Assembly: GCA_037178675.1 (NCBI GenBank)
Contig: JAYMGJ010000244.1
Span: 62,001-126,000, forward strand
Reading direction: 5' to 3'
Source of the DNA: Scleroderma bovista
Taxonomy: Eukaryota > Basidiomycota > Agaricomycetes > Boletales > Sclerodermataceae
DNA: 64,000 bases
Shown here: positions 33,500-43,902 of the stretch, piece by piece
Layout of the letters: each line of letters opens with the position of its first letter
Position numbering within the stretch: position 1 is the stretch's first letter
Translations under genes and position numbers: made by a program
Notes under the pieces: model-generated
The model's input: the letters and a program-made list of their open reading frames with translations, nothing else
What the model was told of the DNA's origin: nothing
Database searches by the model: none

Positions 33500-34610
33500 T
33501 GTTGTGTTGCTCAGCGGATTCATTGGTGTTAGCTACGTCTGGCTCTCAACAATTGAGGTACAAACAACGACAAACGGAACATCGAATACCGAAACCTGTA
33601 AGGGAGCCGTGTGATCCCGTTGATTCCAACACGCCTCCATCAACGGGACACGGTGAAGGAAAAACGCCGAGGAGAAGTGAGACGAGAAGGAAACAAAGTA
33701 CAAGGGACAACGTGGAGCTGACGGAAGGAAAAGCACGAAACCCGACGACGGCGCAACGACACGTGACGAGAGGCGATGCGAAGAACGCGAAGACTAGAAC
33801 GCGAGGATGGTCTACATATGAAGGAGTGAGAATGTGTCTGAGTCGCCCCCATGACCCGAGTGGAGGGTAATGGCGTGGCGAACACGAAACGAGACGTGCG
33901 TAACGCGTTTGGACGAACGATGCAGCGATGTATGTAGAATGTGATCCGTGGCAATGAAAGTACGAGAGTCCGGCAATGTGAGGTGTTGCGAGTAAAAGGT
34001 TGGAAGCCTACGCAACAGAGTGATGCAGCGATTACGACGAAAATACGATACTGCGATGCCAACGAGACGAAAGACAAGAAAGCCTTAGCGCCCCCACGAC
34101 TGGGAAGTAACGATCGCCCTCACGATTATGAACGAAAAGCGCCGATGCTGGCCGCGAGAACCTGTGTGACGAACAGTCGGGCGAGAGCGCTACACGTGGC
34201 CAACAAACCGGCTGACGCAAGAAAGAAACGGGACGTGAGGACAGTGCAACGACTGGCAAGAACGAGAGGATGATGCAACAAGATAGAAAAGACTGCGAGA
34301 GAGACGCTGGACGGGAGAACGCCTGCCAGAGGAGTCGGAGTCGACGTCCGCAATGTCTCCGTGATAAGAACAGGAACTAGCATAGAGGTAGTAATCTCGC
34401 GTGAGCCATCCAAAGAGTTCAGTGCAATAGCAGCGATCGTAGGGGAGGAAGTAGATGTCACATACGGCATAGCAGATACGGCAGGCCCAGCAGAACTGGA
34501 CACGTCGGAGGCAGAGGCAGAGGCACTGGAGGCACTGCGATTCTGGGTGGGACCACCCTATCACGACCTAATACAAATCCTTATCTGTACTGCCAATTGA
34601 CGAAACAAGG
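33500..34610. other. Compositionally distinct CGA/ACG-rich island
   Basis: The plus strand is unusually rich in GA, ACG and CGA words (for example 33640-34340), unlike both the AT-rich flanks and the genes elsewhere. It keeps several frames open (145 codons at 33640-34077 on -, 136 at 33463-33870 on +, 80 at 34361-34600 on +) without any recognisable motif. It begins abruptly after the copy-B segment and stops before the third DUF6534-like trace. It could be an old transposon fragment; I cannot assign it. Confidence 0.3.
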
Positions 34611-34639
34611 AGCGGCCATATTGGAAGTAATATCGGTTC

Positions 34640-35450
34640 TGTTATTCAACATCTTGAGTTGAACGAGGTATTGATAATGCTACTTTCGGGAGAGCACTAC
34701 TGAAATCACAGATCTAGATGTGGTCACGAGGACGAGGCTTCTTCTGATACGGCCGCAAAATTGAGTTTGGAAAGGTTCAAGCGTGTAACAGGTTGGCCAT
34801 GTTGAGTTTGCGTAGGCTAGTAGGTGGTGAATGGATATTCTGGTGAGGATGGCCATTTCAAACCTACTTTTTCATCTGCGATGTCAAATATAGCAGGGCT
34901 TTTTTTAAAAAAAAAATAACAGCCTTACAATAGCAATTAGGTCCGTTGCTCCGATCAGGGTGTCAATTTCAGTTTCGAAGGCGAGATTGAAAATGATGGA
35001 AAACCTAGTAGATGGGCCCATTGCGACAACACATGCATATGCCAGTAAATGCATGGCCTACGCGTGAAGTTGTAGGCAGATGTAAAACCGCCAGGAGCAT
35101 ACTGGACCATTTCGTACGCCTGATACATCGGCACTATGCAAGAATCAAACCATTGGTGTATCCCACCCACTTCGATAGCGACAAGGGGTCTGCAGTAAGG
35201 CTATGCGAGTGCCCGGTATGGACTGACATGTGCGTGATCCTTAGAGGTTACCCAGTTAGTATAAACGAAACTGTGTCCGGTGAGGCAATTCCCAAAATCC
35301 AGGCAGAAATAGAAGTAGGCACTGACTGCATCAATTCTGCAGTTCCTGCCAACACTGCCTTCAATATCGAAATAAAACATATCACAGCAAATAAGCGAGA
35401 TAACTAACTGTGAACTACACCTTTCAAAGGATGACAAAGCTCACCAGGAT
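34640..35450 (-). pseudogene. Third, strongly diverged trace of the DUF6534-like segment (copy C)
   Basis: The blocks 34645-34670 (TTATTCAACATCTTGAGTTG) and 34795-34880 (GTTGAGTTTGCGTA.GCTAGTAGGTGGTGA, then CTTTCAAACCTACTTTTTCA) resemble 31595-31850 and 25380-25460 in the same order and orientation. Beyond these the similarity fades and frames are broken. I interpret this as a decayed third copy. Confidence 0.4.
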
Positions 35451-36677
35451 ACCCCAGACATTGCTGAAAATTGGAACAAGTCGCAAGGTAAGAATTTCTG
35501 AAACAGAGTTCGACGAGCAAGACGCTATGCCCGAGCTTCCCTACAAGTGTTCCCAACCTCGTTGGGCAGAATTTTTCAATGCCGAGGTTGAAACGCTTGG
35601 TACGTGGTTAAGTAATTGGCCGGAGGAAGAACGGGCCAAATACAAGTAAGAGTTATTATTACTTAGTGGATGGAGGCAGCACTCGGGATAGAAGTTGCAC
35701 ACTTCGGCATGGTTGTAGTGGCAGACGTGACTGTCAAATACTTAGAAATGCCACCGAGCCGATTCACCTGCTAGAGCCCCTCGCAATACGCAAGGAGAGA
35801 TCAAATCAGAAATCGGGTAGATTACGCCCTTCGCGCGTCAACGCCAAAGATGCCACCACCACGACTTGCGAATGGGGGTCCAGGTAGATAAATCACTTGA
35901 AGAAAAGTAAACAAACAAAATTAGTCACAACTCACCCAACAGATTGGTATGGAAATGTTGCAAGACAGCGAGACATATTTAGTTGTCCTTGCGAAACGGT
36001 ACCTCGGCGCGGTATCCGCGGCAATGAAGATGGACCAAACTTGCCGTGGAATTAGAACGAACCTAATGATATGAAAAGGACGTCCCGAACCCATCCTGAA
36101 CGTGGCACATCATGATGAAGTGAAGAACCCATTCTCCAATGTATCAACCCTTTCGCCTCTCGAGTTTAAACACACGAAAAACAGAAATATCAATTAGCTT
36201 CGGAGAATTATATCGGGAGTATTTAACATACCAGATTTCAGTCTTGAAGGGAATATTACATAAATACGCCCGTGATGGAGGTGGATGTCCTTGATTTCAA
36301 CCATTGCAGTAATAGTCACACTCGTTGGCGGCCTTTGCGTATATTTGATCCGTTAGCAATGCACCATTAAACCGATGCTACCAGATCAATAGCAAGGAAA
36401 AATCGAGACAGATTGAACAGAAGCGAGGAGGTTGGAGGGAAGGCCACGTATATTTGGACGAGATCCAAGCAGATGAAAACGGTAAACCCGGCCTCATCGA
36501 CATGGGCACAAAACAGTAGTACTCACGAACCTTACACATGCGGAATCTGATCACCTATTACATAGATTGATCCCGCTGACAGACAAACATAGTAGATGAT
36601 GGCATACAATACCAAAGTTACATCCCAAGTCGGTCACGCCAGAGATTGCGCCCTGTCAGATTAAGGATGGCATTCAC
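35451..36677. other. Spacer without a supported gene
   Basis: Short open frames at 35410-35649 and 35666-35887 (+) have no splice-consistent partners or known motifs. The remainder is AT-rich and featureless to the eye. Confidence 0.4.
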
Positions 36678-38375
36678 TTAAAGTGCTGCCTTGGTTTGTG
36701 ATCCATAATTATCTAATAAGAACTTGGCGACGTGGTGGGCTACACGAGTAAGGCGATTTAGTACAGTCGCGATGGGTCTGACAAATGTACTACACACCGA
36801 GTTCAACCGGTGCCTCCTGCACGACCTACATCAAGTGGAATTGAAACACGATATGTATATGACAACAAATGCCTACCAGGTGTCCAGCAAAGGGGAAAAC
36901 GATATTGGATGCGTTGCCTGGTCGGCGCCACACTGTAATTGCGGTCCGTTCTTCAGTGGAGGAACTGGATGTCGTGAACGTTAGAAACCGATCCACCTTT
37001 ATCAGATAGAAGTGGAACAGTCTACCTGGGTGCTGGGACAATCCATCGCAGAGTGATGCTTCCATCCAGTTTACCTAGCAACTCTCCAACGTCTTTAGAA
37101 ACATGGGGGTCGGCAAAGGTCAGGCTCTCTTGGAGGGGGGTCATTTTCAATTTGACACCACCACCGGTGTTGGTAGTTAACCCATAGCCAACATAGAGCC
37201 TCAGCACCTCTGAGTGCCACGATGCGAAAAAGGGTGATTGCTCGAAGAGGCGTAAAGCTTCTTCTCTACGCACGGTCAGCAAAACGGAGACTAGAGGGGA
37301 TCGATGCTCACCGAGACGGCCAGGTACTGCGCCTCACCAAAGCACCGAAAGCAAGCTTGTGTACGCGGTCATACATTTCCTCGGCAGAAACATCATTCGT
37401 GCTGATGACGGGGTCCACAAGTATCAAAGTTGAAAATAGCTTAGGGTGATTCAGAGCAGCCAATATCCTGCGTGGAAGATATAAATGAATGACCGACTTT
37501 TGTGACCACTCTACCTACGAGCTAGTTCCACCAAATGAATGGCCAACCACAACAAGTGTTCGCTTGCTATATCCGCGTTCTGTACGTACATCGCTCGTGC
37601 TTTTTGGAACACGCTCTAGATGTGCCGGTAATGGGGAAACCGCAGTATCGTCTGGAAGATAGTTCAAGAGAAAGTTGGCAATGTCACGGGCGTTGTCCTG
37701 CCAATCAACTAAAAACTACGTCGGATCAATTCAATCCACGTAGAAGGCGACAGCCGCACCAATTCCGCTCAGGTTTTCCGCATTCACGAGGGCTGCGTCG
37801 CCGTGGTTGACAGCTTCCCAGGACCATACCTCATCGACCAGGAGCGCAGCTGGCGAATCGAAAAGATTTCGCAACATTGTCTCCCATATCTAAAGCGTTT
37901 GTCAGTACTCGAGTGGAGATATATGTTGATAACACGCCTCCTTTGGAAATCCATTGGCATGAGCAAGGAGTAGCGTTAGACCAGACCCTGGATTATCCGT
38001 CCGGACATAGCGGTTGACACAGTTCCAAAGGGGTTTCTGACTGTGATCGCCGTATAGCTTACCCTGTGCAAAGCACGCCCGCTCTTCTATCAGTTCCCTG
38101 GCTAGAGATGCAATTTGTGCTTGTCTGTCAGGTGTGGAATGCGGTGGGATCTCTCGGAGTGGCACGTCTGGAACTGATCTAGGAAAAGCAGCAGGGATGA
38201 GGTGTGTGGTGAGTGCATATGCGGCATGAATGGTTTGTCGGGGTGGAGAGGGTAGGGGAGGAAAGTGCGAGATGATTGGGCATGGTTGGATTGGAAGAAA
38301 TGGCCGAGGGGCAGTTGGTATAAACACTGGGGTCGGCGTGTAGGGTATGCTCCACGTCCTGCGTGCGTTCGCCAT
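36678..38375 (-). CDS. Alpha/beta-hydrolase fold protein
   Basis: Eight exons read downward: 38375-37938, 37889-37760, 37708-37519, 37467-37312, 37265-37026, 36964-36877, 36825-36798, 36739-36678; 443 residues, sum in frame. The N-terminal 130 residues are Pro-rich and lead into LWNCVNRYVRTDNPGSGLTL and LLAHANGFPKE, the family's HG-type oxyanion strand. The nucleophile elbow is VVVGHSFGGTS with Ser near residue 247. Asp is plausibly in LILVDPVI and the catalytic His in FPFAGHL near 413. The protein ends DNYGSQTKAAL without a signal peptide or, as far as I can see, a clear PTS1. The substrate is unknown; such fungal proteins are annotated as hydrolases or peroxisomal-type lipases. The intron after exon 1 appears to begin with GC (GCGTGT), required to keep the KE-IWE junction. 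A second hydrolase-fold gene lies 158 bp upstream on the same strand. Confidence 0.87.
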
Positions 38376-38533
38376 CTCTGTCTGGTAGAGGAGGACAATC
38401 GTTCCCTCTCCGACTAGTCGTTCCACTAAATTTAGAGGTTAACGCGGCAGACCGTATCCTCGTTTGTGTAATTAGTCTTATGTCAGGCTATCAACTAGTA
38501 ATCAGCTAGCCTGTATATTTGGATCAGTACCGT

Positions 38534-39478
38534 TCATGTACCCGCACTGCTCATCACTTCGAAGAGACCTTCTCCAGCTCTCTGTCCCAGATATTGACTC
38601 CAGAAGCGCATGATAGGTTCCCACTCTTCTTTGGAACGAGGCATACTTTCACCCTGTCCGTTGCCTGTGTTATTCACCGCCTTTACGTGGACAAATGCCT
38701 TTGAAAACGATACTAACGAACTTCTTGATAGTGAAGCGCTGTGGAAAACGAGAAGCGGTGTCGTGCAGAGGTTCCTCAATGTCGGGTATGACAAGAGAGG
38801 TCCACCAACTGTTATCACAGATCCCAACTTACGAGCAGGTATACTTTGATCCCCAGTAGTCCCGTCGGTCTCCGTCTTGTTGTTCCCTTGATCTCTGATC
38901 TGCGATTCCCTGACTCTGGCGAGCTCGCGTTTCCACCATGCCACTGTACTCTCGACGGCTACGCTGCCTCCCTGTGCGAACCCGAACAAGTGGATGCGGT
39001 GGGCGGGCCAGCCGCAATCGTCGATGAGATGGGTAAAGATGGTGGAGAGGGCGTCGAGAGCTGGTGTCGGGTTGGGACGGTCAATAAGGTCACCAAGTGG
39101 ATCGAAAGAGGTGTACCATTGGTACGCCTGTTCGTACAGGAACGGTATTCTATCAGCGTGTTAGCCATGCTCAACAAGCGTATAAGTTTTTATGCACTGT
39201 TCTGGCGCACGAAGGGCAAGGGTGGCAGTCTGTGGTAAATTGAGGGATCGACCTAGTTTTGCAAACGGGGCGTGTGTGTCTCCTGCTCTCATTGTGAGCA
39301 CGAGTCGTGGATCTGAGGCCGCAAATGACGCACCGAGACCATGGAGGAGGAGAAGAATATTTTCGTCCGTGCCATCGTCACTGGCGGTATAGCTGAATGG
39401 CAGGGGGATTTTTGAGCTTGTCGGAGGGGTTTTTCTTCTCGGTGAGAACGACGATTGGTGCAGATGGATGTCGGCCAT
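38534..39478 (-). CDS. Phospholipase/carboxylesterase-type hydrolase-fold protein with Ala at the nucleophile position
   Basis: Two exons, 39478-39198 and 39149-38534; 298 residues. The fold resembles the acyl-protein thioesterase/carboxylesterase group: LLLLHGLGASFAASDPRL (oxyanion loop), LALRAPEQIPFLYEQAYQWY, and the nucleophile elbow IHLFGFAQGGSVAVES. Enzymes of this group have GFSQGG; here the Ser is Ala (near residue 152). A neighbouring Ser in GGSVA is not at the elbow position. VITVGGPLLSYP and a C-terminal MPRSKEEWEPIMRFWSQ follow; the usual catalytic His motif (GHG/GHE) is not obvious. The protein may therefore be a non-catalytic relative, or use another residue. Its start codon lies only 48 bp from that of the divergently transcribed Asterix gene, so the two must share regulatory DNA. 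Confidence 0.82.
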
Positions 39479-39526
39479 GTTGAGAGTCTCCGGAGTCCCA
39501 CGTCTGCCGCTTCCAACTTCCAACCC
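39479..39526. promoter_or_regulatory. 48-bp divergent intergenic region
   Basis: Only 48 bases separate the ATG of the esterase-like gene (-) from the ATG of Asterix (+). Transcription starts must lie within or beyond each other's coding sequence, so the 5' leaders probably overlap. No TATA box is seen. Confidence 0.55.
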
Positions 39527-40086
39527 ATGTCAAGCAACCAACTCGAAGTCAGAGACTCGTCGCGCGAGGTGAAATTGACCCTTCCCAGGTCATGGCGCGT
39601 CGAGTCGATTGGTGAGCAGCTCTGATTGCTTCATTCTCGGCCCGTCTGATGTCGTTGAAGACCCGTTCGGATCTGTTGGTATGTTTCTTGCTGGTATGGT
39701 GATGGTCACAAAAAATAGGTGCGTGCTGCCAACAGCATTTCGATTCTACTGTGCACCACCTTTCATTTGCAGATATCTTGCATGGCCGGTCCTTGTGGTG
39801 GCCATCAACGGCGTAATGAACCAGCACCCGCTCCGTGCAAAGGAAGGGGGGAATAATCCATGGGCCAACTTAGTGTGAGTGTCAACGTTGTTCCTCCATG
39901 GTGGACACTGCATCGTGTTCTTTCTTCTTTCGCCGGTGATTGCTAGTAATCCTGCATTTCTGTTCCTGCCTCTCCAATGTTTCGTGCTGAGACCTATACA
40001 GGATGGCAGTCTTTGCTCTCGGGGTGTCTCACTTGCCCATGTTCACCTTCACCGATCCAAGGACAGGGGGAGTACGGTTCTCGTAG
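39527..40086 (+). CDS. Asterix (WDR83OS/PAT complex subunit) homologue
   Basis: Four exons: 39527-39611, 39661-39718, 39773-39874, 40002-40086; 109 residues, close to the roughly 106 of animal Asterix. Asterix works with CCDC47 in the PAT complex, which guards polar transmembrane helices during membrane-protein insertion at the ER. Visible: a short hydrophilic N-terminus, DPFGSVGMFLAGMVMVTKN (first helix), YLAWPVLVVAINGVMNQHP (second helix with the conserved N-QHPLR motif and following KEG), and MAVFALGVSHLPMFTF (third helix). These fit the three-helix UPF0139/Asterix pattern. Introns of 49, 54 and 127 nt have matching phases. Short length and hydrophobicity make the gene easy to miss. Confidence 0.85.
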
Positions 40087-40435
40087 AGTATAGCATTTAG
40101 TGGATACGTGGAGGCCAATAATAGATGTCGACCACAACAGTGTTCTTGCCAGCTAGTAGTAGTTTCAGTCTTCTGTAGGCGATGCTTGGGTCTCGATCGC
40201 AAGCACACCACACCTCCACCACGCCCACATCAGGCCTGCAAGTTACTGGGGTGCTCTCCGAGCCTTTCCTTCGCTCCGTCGACGATACTGCGACGCCGAC
40301 ACAACATAGACCCCCCTAACAAGAGCGCTTGCCTCCACTGAGACTCACCCTTCCAGCCCAGACAACGCATTGCTGCAGCGTTCTCGACCACCACTCCACA
40401 AACACGCTGATAGCCAGCCTGCAGCTTCTTCAAGT
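40087..40435. promoter_or_regulatory. Upstream region of the F-box/WD40 gene
   Basis: The 350-bp interval between the Asterix stop and the F-box/WD40 start, both on the plus strand. C-rich and pyrimidine-rich stretches at 40200-40300 fit a fungal leader. No gene seen. Confidence 0.45.
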
Positions 40436-43400
40436 ATGACGGCGCGTCATCGCCATTACCACTACCCTCCTCTTGACACCGACTGTAGCCTGGCTGCACA
40501 AGACACCAACGGTATTCCCGAGTCGTTTTCCCCTCCACACGACTCGTCCTCGACGACGACCGTTGGGATGGCTATCACAGCAAATTCCACCACTACTGAC
40601 GATGCAACCCCCAGGCAGCCGATCCCAACACCAACTAATCTGGATTTGGACTTCGACATTAATTTCGGAGACACCCTGGGCTTCAACTTCTCTACTGGCC
40701 CAAGTCCAAGCATGTCGCATAATGTAGCAGGATGTTCAGGAAGCCGCAGCGGTCATCTCTCCCCCAGTAGTTGTCTGGAACAAGATGGGGCCAGGAGCCG
40801 AGTTGTAAGTTGGAGGAAGGGCAAGGCGCGCAGAGCCGGGACAGAGCCCATTCTCAGTCTCGATATTACACCACCCCTATCGACTAACGATCCTTGCGCT
40901 GGGCCATCGACATCGATGCCAAGACCTAAACCACTCAGAAGCAGACATAACCGCGCCAGTAGTAAAAGCAGAGGCAGCGGGTACGGCAGCACTGATACAT
41001 CGCTGTCAAGCTCCGACTCCGAGCAGGCGACCTTGGGGGACATACGTTCAAGACCAAACTGGGGGACAGTGCTGAAGATGACGCACCCCTTTGGGCACGT
41101 CGAGCAGCGGTATATCCCCCCACCCGTACTCACTCCATACTACACTCCTAACTCGACACCTAACCCTGAGGCGGTTCCAGGTGTGGACCCCATACTGCAG
41201 GCTGGCCCATCCCAGCTACCTTTTATCGATACGACCATCAGCGTCACTGTCGCGTCACCGACACCATCGCCGTCCCATGCTTTCCCACGAGCTGGTGGTG
41301 CTGATCCGACCATTCTGGATAGGTTGACTGACTCGCCGCCGCCACCTAGCCCCGCCCCAACAGCCGACTTTTCCATGATCTCCCCCCCAAATAGTCCGTC
41401 ATATGCTGAGTACTTCCTTTCGGAACCCCATTCCCTTGGTTCTAGGGGCGCAGCCACCCTTCCGTTCTTCCGCTCGAATTCTGCTTCCGCGTTTTCGCCC
41501 AGTGGGGTGTTCCACTGGAACGGACGCTCGCATAGCGTGAGTCTCGGTAAACCGCGCCGTGCGCGGCCTAGTATATCACGATTTTGGGAATCCATTGCAT
41601 CGCCGGCCAAATGCTCGCCAGCTACCTCTCCAGATGCGTCTGGACCTAGTAACTCTTTTACTACCCCAAATACAACTACCACCACCCCTCCGCGCAGCAA
41701 ATCGGCGCATGTCAGCGGGTTCGCTGGTGTGCGGGGTAAAACCTCGCCCATGATGGGTGTGGGGCGGAAAATAAGAGAGAGACGCCTTGTAAAGCGGATG
41801 AGACAGTCCAGTACACCGGAGGTGGACACGGACGTTGACTATGGTGCTCTTGATCCGCTGGACGGTGAGGAAGGTGAGTTGGTAGGTTGTGTTTGCACAG
41901 GTTGGGGTGACGGGGCGTGTACATGCGGTTATGGCTATTGGGATGTATACGATTACGACGAGGCGTACACGCGAGAGCCTGAACCTATTGGAGGTGAGCC
42001 ATATCGCCCTTATCCCAGTTAATTCGGTAAAATGTTTTACAGATCCAACCCCGTCCCCTCTCACTCGGCTCCCAACTGAGTTGTTTTTACATGTACTATC
42101 ATATTTACCGGTGCGCAGCGTCCTCGCGGTAGCATTGACGTGCAAAGCTTGGCGGACGCTTTCCCTGGACAATAGCGTATGGTGGAGGTTGTGGCAAGCG
42201 AGGGAGGGCACGCCCCACTTCTCCAGCCATATACTGAACCGAAGTCCAGAGCGTGGACGGCGCGGGTTTGACTCCTTCCCCGTTCGCGGGCGCCGCTACC
42301 GCGGCGTCAAGGATGAGGGTATCCACGGACTCCCTCTCCACACGCCGGAACACGAACATGACGAAGGGCAGTGGGATGCGCCAAGTGGCTGGGCCATTGA
42401 CTTTGAGCGTGCCAGCTTGATCCTAAAAGAGAAGTCTGGGATGAGCGTTTACGTGCACTCGAAGGAATTATGCATGCAAGATGGACAGCAACTAGACAAT
42501 ACCACAGCTGAACAACAAGAGTCGTCCGCGATCGGGACTGTGGCCCCGGCGATATCGAGACAAACTCCATTGATGCTAGATTGGCATCGACTGTATAGGG
42601 ATCGAGCAGTGCTTGAACAACGCTGGCGGGACCCTGAAGGCGAACCTCATGTTCTCAGAATCGAAGGCCATAGGGATAGGTACGTGTGACGTAGAAATCC
42701 AATGGACTGTGCTCGATCCCTTCTACAGTGTCTACTGCCTCGACTTTGACTCTTCACGCATTATGACAGGTTCGCGAGATAGAACGATCAAAGTTTGGTG
42801 TATCAAGACCGGGACTTGTATTGCCACATTCGAAGGACACACCGGTAGCGTACTATGCCTCAAGTTCGAACATGACTGGGACATTGATAGTGATGACACT
42901 GTGCGTGGATTCATGGTCAGTGGGAGCAGTGACTGCACAGTCTGCGTCTGGGACTTGATCTCCACACCCGTTACATCCGGCGAGAACGATGTAGTGGGGA
43001 GGTCCAATCCGGCTGTTATTTCGGGAACCTTTGGGTCGCCTAGATGGGTATCAGCGGAGCTGCGCCAGGTGTTGCGGGGACACTCGGCAGGCGTGCTGGA
43101 CCTCAAGATGGACGAGCGCTGGATTGTCACCTGGTCAGTCGCAACCTCCGTCGTGTATGCGGAACTCATGCCCCGTTATAGCTCAAAGGACGCTTTGATG
43201 AACGTTTATGACCGCAAGACACTCGCATTGCACACCACTTTGAGTGGTCACGAGGGACCTGTGAATGCCGTCGGACTTGAGAACGGGCGTGTAGTCAGTG
43301 CAAGTGGTGACGGCAAGATGATGCTTTGGGACGTCGAAACCGGCAACTGCATACGCGTCTTTGAGGGACATGAGAAGGGACTGGCGTGCATCGAGTTTAA

Positions 43401-43902
43401 GGTGCGTTTGTGACCTATTTCTAGTTCAGCTGGAATAATTAACATGTACGGCACTATGTAGAATGATCTTATCTTGAGTGGCTCTAATGACTGCACCATC
43501 AAACTTTGGCGCGCGTCGACGGGGGAATGTCTCCATACGTTTGCTGGTCACACGTTACTTGTCCGCGCTTTGTACTTCGAGCCGAAGACGGGGTACATCG
43601 TAAGCACTAGCTATGATCGAAGCGTACGGGTATGGGAATGGCGTGAGTCTGAACCTGGAGAAGATGGTGATAGAAGCAAATCCAAGGGCGTCGGGCGACT
43701 GGTGCGAGAATTCCGGAACCTCCATGCGAGCCATGTCTTCGATGTCAAGTTTGACGTGGGCAAGATTGTCAGGTAAGTTATATTGATTGGGCTGTAATGG
43801 AAGCTGATGGACGTGCTCTCCCTGTGCAGTACATCACATGATCAAAAAATTGTTGTTTTGGATTTCTCTTATGGGATCGAAGGCGCCCCGTTGTTCGCAT
43901 AG
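40436..43902 (+). CDS. F-box and WD40-repeat protein (Cdc4/Met30/Pop1-like SCF substrate receptor)
   Basis: Six exons: 40436-41993, 42043-42679, 42729-43133, 43182-43401, 43462-43772, 43830-43902; 1067 residues. The first 520 residues are low-complexity Ser/Pro/Thr with a Cys patch (CVCTGWGDGACTCGYGYWD). An F-box follows at about 525-565 (LTRLPTELFLHVLSYLPV, TCKAWRTLSLDNSVWWRL), which binds Skp1. From about 735 to the end come WD40 blades, for example IMTGSRDRTIKVWCIKTG, MVSGSSDCTVCVWDL, VVSASGDGKMMLWDVETG, ILSGSNDCTIKLWRASTG and IVSTSYDRSVRVWEW, with the GH...WD spacing of a beta-propeller that reads phosphodegrons. Family knowledge says such proteins recruit substrates to SCF ubiquitin ligases in nucleus or cytoplasm; the substrate here is unknown. 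The long N-terminal extension could itself be regulated by phosphorylation. Confidence 0.92.

Noticed and set aside
33640..34077. 145-codon minus-strand frame rich in Ser, Arg and Cys
   Set aside because: It lies in the CGA/ACG-rich island, where stop codons are depleted in several frames at once.
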